A stretch of 64,000 nt of DNA from Xenophilus sp. Marseille-Q4582 (GTDB taxonomy: Bacteria > Pseudomonadota > Gammaproteobacteria > Burkholderiales > Burkholderiaceae_C). Below are positions 1 through 8,597 of this stretch, in pieces. The DNA is taken from contig NZ_CAKAKO010000001.1 in assembly GCF_916700565.1 (NCBI RefSeq), positions 372,001-436,000 of the forward strand, given 5' to 3'. A program made the position numbers and the translations under genes. The notes beneath the pieces are model-generated. The model searched no databases, was not told where the DNA came from, and was given only the letters and a program-made list of their open reading frames with translations. Every line of letters begins with the position of its first letter. Position 1 is the first letter of the stretch.

Positions 1-2
1 CG

Positions 3-803
3 TCTCCCCGCGCCACGCGCCCGCCCCTGACGACGTGGCGGCAGGCCTTGTGGCGCCGCCGCAGGTTCAGCGGTCCGTTGCTGGTGCTGCTGGCCTGGTG
101 GCTGGTGGGCGCCGCCCAATGGTTGCCGGCCTCCTTGCTGCCTCCCCTGGGGTCTGTGCTCCAGGCGGCGACGGAGTCCATCGGCAGCGGTGCGCTGCCC
201 GCAGCGGCGGCGATCTCGGGCGGCCGGTTGCTGGCCGGCTTCGTGTTGGGCAGTGGGCTGGGCATCGTGCTCGGCCTCGTCAGCGGCCTGTCGCGGCATG
301 GGGAGGACCTGCTGGACAGCACGCTGCAGGGCCTGCGTGCCATCCCTTTCCTGGCGCTGGCGCCCTTCTTCTCGCTGTGGTTCAGCGTGGATGAGGTGGC
401 CAAGGTCGCCCTCGTGGCCTTTGGCGCCACCTTTCCGGCCTACCTGGGCACCGTGGCCGGCATCCGCGCCACGGACGTACGGCTGGTGGAGGCGGCCCGC
501 GTGTGCGGCCTGAGCGCCCGCGAGCGGGTGCGCGAAGTCATCCTGCCGGGCGCATTCCCGGAGCTCCTGACGGGGCTGCGCATCGGCTTCAGTTGGGCGC
601 TCGCCGCCCTGGTCTCGGCCGAGCTGACCAGTTCGTCGACAGGCATCGGTACGCTCATTGCCGAAGCCCGCGAATACGTGCAGACGGAACTGCTGTTCGT
701 TTGTGTTCTCACCTATGCCCTGCTGGGCCTGGCGGCTGACACCGGATTGCGCCTCGTCGCACGGTGGCAGATGCCGTGGCGGCGTGTGTTCGGCGGCCAA
801 TGA
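3..803 (+). CDS. ssuC: ABC transporter permease, sulfonate (SsuC-like) type, 5' end outside window
   Basis: Inner-membrane permease of a sulfonate/nitrate/taurine-class importer. The frame is open back to the first bases, so the true start is probably upstream of the window; a TTG at 48 is the first possible internal start. Hydrophobic segments follow one another from about base 70 onward. The cytoplasmic EAA-type loop that contacts the ATPase is visible around 487-575 (VEAARVCGLSARERVREV, then a Gly-rich stretch). The stop overlaps the next start as ATGA, so translation of the ATPase is probably coupled. The family is clear; the substrate is inferred from the desulfurisation genes downstream. 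Confidence 0.85.
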   Translation, partial: SPRATRPPLTTWRQALWRRRRFSGPLLVLLAWWLVGAAQWLPASLLPPLGSVLQAATESIGSGALPAAAAISGGRLLAGFVLGSGLGIVLGLVSGLSRHGEDLLDSTLQGLRAIPFLALAPFFSLWFSVDEVAKVALVAFGATFPAYLGTVAGIRATDVRLVEAARVCGLSARERVREVILPGAFPELLTGLRIGFSWALAALVSAELTSSSTGIGTLIAEAREYVQTELLFVCVLTYALLGLAADTGLRLVARWQMPWRRVFGGQ

Positions 804-1558
804 CCATGACTCCTGTTTCTGAACCCGCGGGCGCCAACACGTCCGGCCTCCCGTCGACCGTGGTCCTGCGCGGCCTGCATCGCCAGTTCGGTAGTCGCAA
901 GGTGCTGCGTGGGGTGGATCTCTCGCTGCGCTGCGGCGAATTCGTCGCGCTGCTGGGCCCCAGCGGCTGCGGAAAGTCCACACTGCTGCGGCAACTGGCG
1001 GCGCTGGATCAGCCAGATGCCGGCTCCGTGCAGGTGCCGGCGCGCGTCGGCGTGGTCTTCCAGGATGCCCGCCTGCTGCCCTGGCGCCGCGTATGGCAGA
1101 ACGTGGTGATGGGCGTGGGCCGGGACCAGCACCGCGCCCATGCAGCGCTCGCCGAAGTGGGTCTGCAGGCCCGCGCCGAGGACTGGCCCGGCACGCTGTC
1201 CGGGGGCGAGGCGCAGCGGGTTGCGCTGGCCCGGGCGCTGGTCCGTGAGCCCGAACTGCTGCTGCTCGACGAGCCCTTCGCAGCGCTCGATGCCCTGACC
1301 CGGCTGCGCATGCATGCGCTGGTGCTGGCCCTGTGGCGGCAGCACCAGCCCACTGTGCTGATGGTGACGCATGACGTTGACGAAGCGTTGCTGCTGGCCG
1401 ATCGCGTGCTGGTCATGCGCGAGGGCCACATCGTGCGGGACCAGCCACTGGACGCAGCCCGGCCGCGCGATCGCACCACCGCGGAATTCGAACAACTGAG
1501 GCGCCAGCTGCTGGTTGAACTCGGTCTTGAGGCGTCTTCCGTGCACGCGCCGGCATGA
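800..1558 (+). CDS. ssuB: ABC transporter ATP-binding protein, SsuB-like
   Basis: ATPase that energises the neighbouring permease; 252 residues, normal for SsuB/TauB proteins. Walker A GPSGCGKST lies near residue 53, the Q-loop VVFQDARLLPW near 90, signature LSGGEAQRVALARAL near 133, Walker B LLLLDEPFAALDAL near 153 and the switch histidine in VTHDVDEAL near 190. The ATG at 800 overlaps the permease stop (ATGA), which decides the start over upstream in-frame codons. The gene sits between the permease and a DszB-like desulfinase, so a sulfonate or sulfinate substrate is likely. All catalytic motifs are intact. Confidence 0.9.
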   Translation: MTMTPVSEPAGANTSGLPSTVVLRGLHRQFGSRKVLRGVDLSLRCGEFVALLGPSGCGKSTLLRQLAALDQPDAGSVQVPARVGVVFQDARLLPWRRVWQNVVMGVGRDQHRAHAALAEVGLQARAEDWPGTLSGGEAQRVALARALVREPELLLLDEPFAALDALTRLRMHALVLALWRQHQPTVLMVTHDVDEALLLADRVLVMREGHIVRDQPLDAARPRDRTTAEFEQLRRQLLVELGLEASSVHAPA

Positions 1559-1603
1559 CGAACTGTCCCACCACCTTCCTTTTCCAATCCTGAGCTCACA
1601 CAC

Positions 1604-2710
1604 ATGAACACCGTTGCCAACTCGGCCGACACCCAGGCGCCCCTACAGGTCTGGTACTCCCGCTGCCCCGTGCCCACCCCGTTTGCCGTCGCACTCAAGC
1701 TGGGGTGGCTGCAGCACGCCCTGGAAGCGCAAGACGCGCCCGGCCGCTACGAATGGTGCTCGCTGGGCGACTCCCGCGACGAGCGCATCCGGGCGGCCCA
1801 CTACACGCACGCCCATGTCGATGTGTTCCGCCACGGCGGCAACATCCCGCCCATCTGGGCACGCGCCCACGGCGCGGACACGCGCCTGATCGGCATCTCC
1901 TGGGTCACCATGCGCCAGCAGGTGCAGGTGCTGGCGGACAGCGGCATTCGCAGTCCCGCGGACCTCAAGGGGAAGCGGCTGCTGATTCAGCGCAACGACA
2001 ACGACGTCATCGACTACTGGCGCGCCTCGACCCTGCGGACCTATGAAGCGGCGTTGCACTCGGCCGGATTGAGCCTGGACGACGTGCAGTGGGTCGAACA
2101 GACGTCGCAGGTGGGCGCCCGGCACAAGCCCGGTGACGCGTTGTCGCCCGATGGGTCGCTGTGGACCAACCTGCGCAGCCAGGCGCGCCGCCGCGAACTG
2201 CTGTTGCCGCTGGTCCGCGGCGAGGTGGACGCCATTGCCACGCAGGCGCACTACGGCGTGGAGTTCGAGGGACTGATCGACGCGCGCACGATCTTCGACC
2301 GGTCGCTGGCCGAAGACCCGGCCGAGCGCGTGAACAACGACACGCCCGACGTACTCACCGTGAGCGGGCGGCTGCTGCGCGAGCGGCCGGAAATCGTCCA
2401 GACCGTGCTGCGCCAGCTGCTGCGCGCACGCGACTGGGCAGGCAGCCACCGGACCGAAGTGGTGCAGCTGATGGCGCAGGAGTTCAAAACCTCGGAAGCG
2501 CTGGTGGACGCCAGCTGGGGCGAAGACCTGACCAGCGGGCTGGATCTGGACCTCACACCACGCAAGGTGGCCGCCATCCAATCGCAACACGACTTCCTGC
2601 TGCGTCAGGGATTCATCGACCAGGCCTTCGATCTGGCCGAGTGGATCGACGAATCCCCCCTGCTGGAAGCCCAGCGTGCCCATGCGGCCGCACAGGCGGT
2701 CACGAACTGA
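1604..2710 (+). CDS. DszB-like aromatic sulfinate desulfinase (periplasmic-binding-protein fold)
   Basis: 368 residues with the solute-binding-protein fold but no signal peptide, so probably cytoplasmic. It matches, as I recall it, the pattern of DszB, the hydroxyphenyl-benzenesulfinate desulfinase of the 4S dibenzothiophene pathway. An N-terminal YSRCPVP carries Cys21, His66 precedes VDVFRHGGNIPP with Arg76, and the spacing (His to Arg ten residues) reproduces the DszB triad Cys27/His60/Arg70. A later LTVSGRLLRERPEIVQ segment also resembles DszB. Inferred role: release of sulfite from an organosulfinate. A reduced SsuA-like binding protein is the alternative, but the retained triad argues for an enzyme. 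It starts 45 bases after the ATPase gene. Confidence 0.72.
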   Translation: MNTVANSADTQAPLQVWYSRCPVPTPFAVALKLGWLQHALEAQDAPGRYEWCSLGDSRDERIRAAHYTHAHVDVFRHGGNIPPIWARAHGADTRLIGISWVTMRQQVQVLADSGIRSPADLKGKRLLIQRNDNDVIDYWRASTLRTYEAALHSAGLSLDDVQWVEQTSQVGARHKPGDALSPDGSLWTNLRSQARRRELLLPLVRGEVDAIATQAHYGVEFEGLIDARTIFDRSLAEDPAERVNNDTPDVLTVSGRLLRERPEIVQTVLRQLLRARDWAGSHRTEVVQLMAQEFKTSEALVDASWGEDLTSGLDLDLTPRKVAAIQSQHDFLLRQGFIDQAFDLAEWIDESPLLEAQRAHAAAQAVTN

Positions 2711-2763
2711 GATCCGGCGATGCCACAGGCAGAACGCCCCAACCGATTGGAGAAGAGCTGAGC

Positions 2764-3909
2764 ATGGAAGTCTATTGGTACGTTTTTTATGTCGATGGGG
2801 CCTACCCCTGGAATGCCGACAAGGTCCGGCAGGTGGACCGGCGCTACCTGAAGTCGCTGGCCACGGCGATCGACGGCGCCGGCTATCACGGGGCCCTGGT
2901 GGCGACCGGCGCTGCCGGGGGTTGGGATCCCTGGGCCATTTCGTCCTACCTGGCGGCGTACACGGAGCGCATGCGCTTTCTGATCGCCGTCCATCCTTCG
3001 TTGCTGTCCCCCACCTTGCTGGCCAAGCAGGCCGTGACGTTGGACCATCTGTCCGGCGGGCGCGTCGAGCTCAATATCGTCAATGGCCACGCCGGCCTGC
3101 AGGCTGGCGGCGTGCACCTGCAGCACGACGAACGCTACGCGCATGGCGATGAATACCTGGGCGTGCTGCGCCAACTGCTGACCGGGGACGACCGAAGCAT
3201 CGATCACCAGGGCAAGCACCTGGACATCCGCGGTGCCCGCCCGGTGGGACCAGGGGTCCACGCGCCATATCCGCCGATCTGGGTGGGTGGTTCGTCGGTC
3301 CAAGCCATGGATCTGGCGGCCAAACACGCTGATGTGTACGCCAATTGGGCCGAGCCGCTGGACAGGCACAAGGCGCATCTGGCGCAGTTCCGCGAACGCG
3401 CCGCACTGGCCGGGCGCCAGGTGGAAACGGCGATGACGGTGCATGTGGTCATCCGCGACACCGAAGAGCAGGCCTGGGCAGAGGTGAACACCATGCTGCG
3501 CCATGCCGACCAGAGCGCGGTGGACAACCTTCAGCGTGTGCTGTCGGCCGGTCAGTCCGAAGGGCAGCGGCGCGCCTCCTCGCTGCACACCGGTCGATTG
3601 CCGCGCGATGCGCGGGAACTGGAGATCGCCCCCAACGTCTGGACCGGCTATGGCCTGCTGCGCATCGGATCGAGCCTGGCCTTCGTGGGCACCGCCCGAC
3701 AGGTGGCCGACCGGCTGATCGAATACCACGAAGCGGGCGTCGACAAATTCATCCTGTCGCATCACCCCCTGCCCGAGGAGGCCTGGCGCGTGGCTGACGA
3801 ATTGCTTCCGCTGCTGCCGCTGAAGCCCGTGGGCGGCCAGCGCGAAGCCGCCGACCGACGCGTGCGCACCTTCAACAACCAGGTCAACGGCCTGGGAGCC
3901 CAGCGATGA
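2764..3909 (+). CDS. ssuD: FMN-dependent (LLM class) alkanesulfonate monooxygenase, SsuD-like
   Basis: 381-residue two-component flavin monooxygenase of the bacterial luciferase-like family. SsuD enzymes use FMNH2 and oxygen to cleave C-S bonds of sulfonates, giving an aldehyde and sulfite. Visible family segments are the N-terminal VYWYVFYVDG strand, ATGAAGGWDPWAISSYLA, the core LSGGRVELNIVNG near residue 100, and YPPIWVGGSSVQAMDLAAKHADVYANW. The ATG at 2764 follows a GGAGAAGAG ribosome site at about 2750. No flavin reductase is encoded nearby, so FMNH2 must come from elsewhere. With the DszB-like gene upstream it could oxidise a sulfone or sulfonate intermediate instead of a simple alkanesulfonate. 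Confidence 0.85.
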   Translation: MEVYWYVFYVDGAYPWNADKVRQVDRRYLKSLATAIDGAGYHGALVATGAAGGWDPWAISSYLAAYTERMRFLIAVHPSLLSPTLLAKQAVTLDHLSGGRVELNIVNGHAGLQAGGVHLQHDERYAHGDEYLGVLRQLLTGDDRSIDHQGKHLDIRGARPVGPGVHAPYPPIWVGGSSVQAMDLAAKHADVYANWAEPLDRHKAHLAQFRERAALAGRQVETAMTVHVVIRDTEEQAWAEVNTMLRHADQSAVDNLQRVLSAGQSEGQRRASSLHTGRLPRDARELEIAPNVWTGYGLLRIGSSLAFVGTARQVADRLIEYHEAGVDKFILSHHPLPEEAWRVADELLPLLPLKPVGGQREAADRRVRTFNNQVNGLGAQR

Positions 3910-4820
3910 GTGCGTCCCAGACACTGCGCGTGGGCGTGCACCCGCAATCCCCAGCCGGCCCGCTGCTTCAGCGGGCTCCGGCCCTGCAAGACGTCCGCGA
4001 TGCCCTGGGCAGCGATGTGGCGTTGGTGGCGTATGCGCATGGCACGCAGACGCCCGAACATTTCCTCGGTCAGCGCATCGATGTAGGCCTGACCGGCGCC
4101 ACGCCACCACTCACCATTCAGGCTGCAGGCGCCGACATCGTGTATCTCGGCGTTGGCCAACCGCGGCCGGACTCAGGTGCACTGGTCGTGCCGACCGACT
4201 CTCCGATCCGCTCCGTGGCCGACCTGCGAGAGCGGCGCGTGGGCTTTGCGGTGGGCTCGTGGCATTCGGCCTTTGTCGCCCTGGCCCTGGATGCCCAGGG
4301 TCTAGGCTACGAACAGATCCAGGCCGTCAGCTATGTGCAGACCGGCGGCCGCTTGGACCCATCGCGCGTCGATGCCTGGGTGGCCCGTCCCGAGGACATC
4401 GACAGTCCCGAGGTGCGCGTGCTCGTGCGCTCCGGTTCGTTGTGGAGCAACCGCAGCGTGGTCTTCGCACGCCGTTCGGCGCTGACGGACGAGGCCGGCG
4501 TAGCCCGTGCGGCGCGCCTGCTGACGGCTCTGCAGGCCACCGGTCTGTGGCTGGGCCGGCACCCGGACGCCGCCGCCGCACTGCTCGAGGACATCAGTCC
4601 GGTGGGACGCGCCGCCTTGCAACGCGGCTTCGAGATTCAGCCAGGCGCTGAAGGCCTGAGCCGTCCGGGCGCCGATTTCCTGCAGGAGCAGCAGCGGGCC
4701 GCGGACGTGCTGTCGCGGGCGGGCGTGTTCGCCCCCATCGCGCTGGCGCCGACTCTGGATGCGCCGCTGCTCGACCAGGTCTGGGGCCGCGTCGCCGAAG
4801 CGAACGCGCCAGTGCACTGA
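3906..4820 (+). CDS. Solute-binding-type protein of the SsuA/DszB superfamily, no signal peptide
   Basis: 304 residues with a periplasmic-binding-protein (NMT1/SsuA-like) fold: an RIDVGLTGATPPLTIQAAGADIVYLG segment and a later SPIRSVADLRERRVGFAVGS segment are typical of aliphatic-sulfonate receptors. The N-terminus (MSASQTLRVGV) enters the fold directly with no export signal. Unlike the upstream DszB-like protein it has no YSxCPVP cysteine. It starts by ATGA overlap with the monooxygenase gene, so it is co-translated with it. It may be a cytoplasmic enzyme relative or a receptor that lost its signal; the sequence does not settle which. Confidence 0.65.
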   Translation: MSASQTLRVGVHPQSPAGPLLQRAPALQDVRDALGSDVALVAYAHGTQTPEHFLGQRIDVGLTGATPPLTIQAAGADIVYLGVGQPRPDSGALVVPTDSPIRSVADLRERRVGFAVGSWHSAFVALALDAQGLGYEQIQAVSYVQTGGRLDPSRVDAWVARPEDIDSPEVRVLVRSGSLWSNRSVVFARRSALTDEAGVARAARLLTALQATGLWLGRHPDAAAALLEDISPVGRAALQRGFEIQPGAEGLSRPGADFLQEQQRAADVLSRAGVFAPIALAPTLDAPLLDQVWGRVAEANAPVH

Positions 4821-4854
4821 CTTCATTCATCCCTTCCCTCGGTTCACATCTGAT

Positions 4855-5829
4855 ATGAACAAGACCTTGCTTCAACTTTCGCGCCTGCTTGCTGCGGCGG
4901 CGCTCGGGGCTGCCACACAGGTGGGCTTTGCCGCCGACGTCAACTACGGCGTGATCCGGGGCCTGACCACTTCCAACCTGGCGTACGACAGCGGCCTGCT
5001 TCAAAAGAAATTGGCGGCTGTGGGGCATGAGCTCAAGTGGCGTGGCCCTTACGGTGGCACGCCCTACGATGCGCTGAATGCCGGCCAGGTGGACATCACC
5101 TTCACCACTTCCACCAATGCGGCGGCCGTGGTGCTGGGCGACTCCCGCTTCAAGATCTTCGGCTATCAGGCGCCCGACCTGGACGGCGAAGGCGTCTGGG
5201 TCAAGAAGTCGGCCGGCATCAAGACGCTGTCCGATCTCAAGGGCCGACGCATCGCGACGGACCGCGGCGGCAGCGGCCACCACGTGCTGCTCAAGACACT
5301 GGAAAAGGCCGGCCTGACACCCAAGGATGTGCAGATCAGCTACTTCGATCCGCCCGAAGCTTTGGCCGCCTTCAATGGCGGCCAGGTCGAAGCGTTGGCC
5401 ACCTGGCGCACGTTCGGCGTCTCGGCAGAGGCACGGGGCGACGGCGTCAAGCTCAGCACCGGCCGCGAGGTGGGCTCCGAGAACCTGTTGATCTACATCG
5501 TTCGAACCGACTTTGCCGACAAGCACCCTGAAGCAGTGCGCGCTGTCTTCGACGCACTGCAGGAGGCGGCCCGGCAGTCGGCAGCCAAACCCGAAGCGAC
5601 CGCTGAAGTCTGGGCCCGGCTGGGCAAGCTGCCGCTGGATGGAGCGCGACTGCTCGTCCCGCCAGCCTCGCGTACCTTTGAGTTCGTCACCCCTGCCTTG
5701 CTGCCCACGCTCAAGAATGCGGGCGACCTGTTCGTCAAGTACGGCGTGATCCCACGAAGCCCCAACTACGACAGCTTCATCTTCGATGTGAGCAAACTGC
5801 CGTCTAAGAGCGTGTTCAAAGTCTCTTGA
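4855..5829 (+). CDS. ssuA: Sulfonate ABC transporter substrate-binding protein (SsuA-like), 3' end altered by an IS
   Basis: 324-residue exported receptor. A classical signal peptide (LLAAAALGAATQVGFAAD) precedes the fold, and the family segments NYGVIRGLTTSNLAYDSG, FTTSTNAAAVVLGDSRFKI and KTLSDLKGRRIATDRGGSG follow. It is presumably the receptor for the permease/ATPase at the start of the operon. An IS5 element begins at 5808 inside the final codons: the resident reading frame would have ended Ser-Lys-Gly-Asp-stop using a TAG at 6664, whereas the element now supplies SVFKVS and a TGA. The protein should therefore be nearly normal. Upstream ATGs overlap the previous gene; 4855 is favoured because it directly precedes the signal peptide. 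Confidence 0.85.
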   Translation: MNKTLLQLSRLLAAAALGAATQVGFAADVNYGVIRGLTTSNLAYDSGLLQKKLAAVGHELKWRGPYGGTPYDALNAGQVDITFTTSTNAAAVVLGDSRFKIFGYQAPDLDGEGVWVKKSAGIKTLSDLKGRRIATDRGGSGHHVLLKTLEKAGLTPKDVQISYFDPPEALAAFNGGQVEALATWRTFGVSAEARGDGVKLSTGREVGSENLLIYIVRTDFADKHPEAVRAVFDALQEAARQSAAKPEATAEVWARLGKLPLDGARLLVPPASRTFEFVTPALLPTLKNAGDLFVKYGVIPRSPNYDSFIFDVSKLPSKSVFKVS

Positions 5830-6653
5830 GCAAGAGCACCAAGAATGCCAAGTGGACGAACTGCAGGCTGGTGTTGAGCCATCGCTCGCAGTTCTTCCAC
5901 AGCCTCCTGTTCTTGTCCAGCCAGGCAAAGCTGCGTTCCACGACCCAGCGCTTGGGCATCACCTTGAAAGTGTGAAGCTCGCTTCTCTTGGCGATCTGCA
6001 CCGTCACATGCCCTCCCAGAATCTGCTGCACGCCTTGCGCGAACGGCCGACCGATGTAGCCTGCATCGCACAGCAGGCTTTGTAGCCGGCTCAACCGGGG
6101 CTTGCAGCGCTGTAGCGCCTGCAGTGCGCCTTTGCGGTCCGTCACCTCGGCCGTGGTCACCGCTATCGCATGCGGCAATCCCTGGGTGTCCACCGCGATG
6201 TGGCGCTTGATGCCCGAGACCTTCTTGCCTGCGTCATAGCCCTTCAAGCCCGCCGTGTCCGTGTTCTTCACGCTCTGCGCGTCCACGATCAAGAGCGTGC
6301 TGCAGGCGTTGCGCCCCAGTTTCTCGCGGGCCGCGCCAACCTGATTTTTTTAATGCCTGCTCCAGCAGGCTGCCACCCTCGCGTGGCTCGCTCCAGATGG
6401 CAAAGTACGAGTGCACGGTGCGCCACTTGGGAAAGTCACTGGGCAGTGCCCGCCACTGACAGCCCGTGCGCAGCAGGTAAAGCACGGCGCAAAACACCTC
6501 GTACAGCTCCACTTTGCGTGGGGCAGTCTTTCTGCGCGCACTCTCCAGCAATGGCCGGATCACCTCGAACTGCTCGCGCTTGATGTCGCTGGGGTAGCCT
6601 TTTCTCACCCACCGAGCTTCTCACATCAAGAGGGTGAGACTTTGAACACGTTC
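5808..6653 (-). mobile_element. IS5-family insertion sequence (IS427-like group), 846 bp
   Basis: The ends are 18-bp inverted repeats differing at one base: GAGCGTGTTCAAAGTCTC at 5808-5825 and the complement of GAACGTGTTCAAAGTCTC at 6636-6653. A 3-bp target duplication TAA flanks them at 5805-5807 and 6654-6656, as expected for an element using TNA targets. It carries one minus-strand transposase in two frames. It is inserted in the last codons of the solute-receptor gene. Confidence 0.9.
5816..6608 (-). CDS. IS5-family DDE transposase in two overlapping frames
   Basis: The first frame (6608 down to 6234) encodes the N-terminal domain (YPSDIKREQFEVIRPLL, LYLLRTGCQWRALP). The second (to 5816) encodes the DDE core: VDAQSVKNTD (first Asp), CDAGYIG (second Asp) and WVVERSFAWLDKNRRLWKN (Glu). 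The join lies at a run of seven adenines on the coding strand, at 6345-6351. A run of six would make one continuous frame (LKNQVGAAREKLGRN), so expression needs slippage at the A-run or the copy is frameshifted. The stop lies inside the left inverted repeat region. Confidence 0.8.
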
Positions 6654-6656
6654 TAA

Positions 6657-7735
6657 GGGCGACTAGCATGGCTGCGTTGCGGCCCGCATGCAGATCATGC
6701 TGCATGCCGAGGACGGCAGGGTGGTGATGGGTACTGTCGCTGCGTTGGATGGTGACGGCCACGACGTATGTGATCTGCTTAACAGCCCTGCTGCCCATCT
6801 ATCGGCGACTGAGCGTAAAGCTGCGATACATGGCAACCGTGCTGCGGATGTCGATCGGCATCATGAACATCGTGCCTTGAGGCGGACCGCCCGCGCCGCA
6901 GTCGCCATGCACCTGGACGTGGCCGATGTTCTTGTCCCGTTGGCTCCCGTGCTGCTCATGGGCTTCCTGTGCAAGTCAGCCTAGGTTGCTCTTCGGCCTT
7001 TGCGAGTGCCGCCGCCTGGGCCCGCTCAAAGTTCCCTGAGCGTCGGCGGATCTGTTGTACGCGATGCGGGAACTGATCCTGGATCGACAGTCAGATGACC
7101 CACTCAAGTGCTGGACGTGGCACCACCTGGCGATGTTGTTCGGCAAGGACCTGAGGAAGGACGACTACCATGCCATTCACGAGAACGGACAGCCGTACGA
7201 CGACGATGTAGGCGGACCGCTGTTCGCCGTTGGCGATGACGGCATCGAGCTGCCAGATGCAGACCCAGCCGTTCAAGAGGTGGTCGGGCAGTTGGCGGTT
7301 GCGATCTACAGCAGAGATTGCTGAGCCCTGCGGGAAAGACAGTCCGAGCACGGCAGACGCCAATAGCGCTTGCCGTGATCGCGACAACCCCGCTCGGGAG
7401 AGTTGCGACACCCGCAACAGGACGCGCCTTGCAGGCGACGCGTCCCGGACAAGCGGCTGAGCCCGTGCCTGCCGCCCGGACCACTTATCGTGAGCGGCGG
7501 TAGGTCCGCCGTCGCTGCAGGCCGTTGTTGACCGAAGTCGCTTCGAGACTGTTTGCTGCCACTCGGGCTGGGTCAACTGAATGGCGGCGGGTGCCAGGAG
7601 CGGTCGCTCAACGTCCCTCTGGTGGGCCCACTCTTGTCACCCGGCGACAGGCCCGCGGTTCTGCCGAGGACAAGGTTAAGGCCACATCGTCGTGAACAAG
7701 CTAAGGGGTCCACTTGGCCGGCACGATCGGGGGTG
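6657..7735. other. Gene-poor interval between the sulfur operon and the NADAR operon
   Basis: About 1.1 kb with no gene I can support. The first bases contain the original TAG stop (6664-6666) of the interrupted receptor gene. Short open frames occur, the longest plus-strand ones at 6688-6984 and 7064-7324. Neither has a recognisable family, a convincing ribosome site or coding-like composition. It may be decayed DNA at the edge of the inserted operon that follows. Confidence 0.5.
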
Positions 7736-7756
7736 TGCACTGCTAAATGCAGTACA
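7736..7756. promoter_or_regulatory. Inverted repeat, candidate operator of the NADAR operon
   Basis: TGCACTGC-TAAAT-GCAGTACA: two 8-bp arms matching at seven positions, centred 52 bp upstream of the first gene. A possible -35 hexamer TTGACC follows at 7759-7764. The first gene encodes a small DNA-binding protein, so autoregulation at this site is a reasonable guess. Confidence 0.5.
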
Positions 7757-7797
7757 TTTTTGACCTTCTATATCGACTCACTGCACCGCCAATTTCA

Positions 7798-7992
7798 ATG
7801 GCCATCACGCGACGTCCAAAGGTCAAGACAGCCACGCTCACGGTTCGGCTGGACCCCAAGATCAAGGCTGCGGCCGAGGCTGCAGCAGAGTACGAGCACC
7901 GCAGTCTTACCAACTTGTTGGAGGTGCTCATCGTCAACCACTGCCAGACGCTTGGTCTGAGCCCCGAACACTTTGCCAAGGAACCCCGCTAA
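7798..7992 (+). CDS. Small ribbon-helix-helix-like (CopG/Arc type) DNA-binding protein
   Basis: 64 residues. The central KTATLTVRLDPKIKAAAEAA segment followed by YEHRSLTNLLEVLIVNHC has the beta-strand/helix/helix pattern of ribbon-helix-helix repressors. A longer in-frame start at 7747 lies inside the palindrome upstream and is unlikely; ATG 7798 begins MAITRRPKVK, basic as expected. The stop overlaps the next start by one base (TAATG). It is probably the local regulator of the operon, or the antitoxin-like partner if the operon is toxic. Confidence 0.65.
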   Translation: MAITRRPKVKTATLTVRLDPKIKAAAEAAAEYEHRSLTNLLEVLIVNHCQTLGLSPEHFAKEPR

Positions 7993-8597
7993 TGACAAAG
8001 ACGCCGCAAACGGCGCGCAAACGTCCAGCTACGCAGAGCGCCGCCATCCAGGAGATCCGTTTCTATCGGGCCAACGAGAAGCCGTATGGCGCCTTCAGCA
8101 ACCTGTACAAGCGTTCGATGGAGTTTGAGGGGACGACGTATCCCACCTCGGAACACGCGTATCAGGCAGGCAAGGCGCTCAAGCCCGCCGTGCGCCAGTG
8201 GATCCTCAGCGCGCCGACGCCTGCCCTGGCTGCGATGGCTGCGCACGGTCTGTACGTGTGGGACGTAGTGCCCAATTGGGCACAGATCAAGTTCGATCGG
8301 ATGCGCGCCGTGCTGCGCGCAAAGTTTGACCAGAACGCCGACTTGCGCGAGCTGCTGCTTTCCACCGGCGAGGTCAGGCTCGTGGAGGCCGGGACCGTCA
8401 ACAACGCCGTCAATCGGCTCTGGGGCGAGGTAGATGGCAAGGGCGAGAATATGCTGGGGGTCATGCTGATGGAGCTGCGAACGGCGTACGCCAAGCAGCG
8501 CCCCGCACGCGTACGCGTCGCCAAGCAGACTGCCGCGTCCGACAAGACTCAGGCAAGCTCGAAGGTCACCTCCAAACGGGTGGCCGTGACTGCATGA
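7992..8597 (+). CDS. NADAR domain protein (YbiA-like ADP-ribose-linked N-glycosidase family)
   Basis: 201 residues. The NADAR fold spans roughly residues 18-170: FYRANEKPYGAFSNLY, then TSEHAYQAGKALKP with the conserved glutamate, and near the end NNAVNRLWGEVDGKGENMLG, the family's WG-x-GxGxN-LG signature. Characterised NADAR proteins act on N-glycosidic bonds, including removal of ADP-ribose from guanine and turnover of riboflavin intermediates. Here it is the second gene of a six-gene overlapping operon next to a phosphoribosyltransferase-like protein, so it may remove or process a ribosyl adduct. Residues after about 170 are a basic tail (RPARVRVAKQTAASDKTQ) not typical of the domain. Confidence 0.88.
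   Translation: MTKTPQTARKRPATQSAAIQEIRFYRANEKPYGAFSNLYKRSMEFEGTTYPTSEHAYQAGKALKPAVRQWILSAPTPALAAMAAHGLYVWDVVPNWAQIKFDRMRAVLRAKFDQNADLRELLLSTGEVRLVEAGTVNNAVNRLWGEVDGKGENMLGVMLMELRTAYAKQRPARVRVAKQTAASDKTQASSKVTSKRVAVTA

Noticed and set aside
2605-4110. Minus-strand frame of about 500 codons over the monooxygenase gene
   Set aside because: Shadow of a clearly conserved FMN monooxygenase; no family match.
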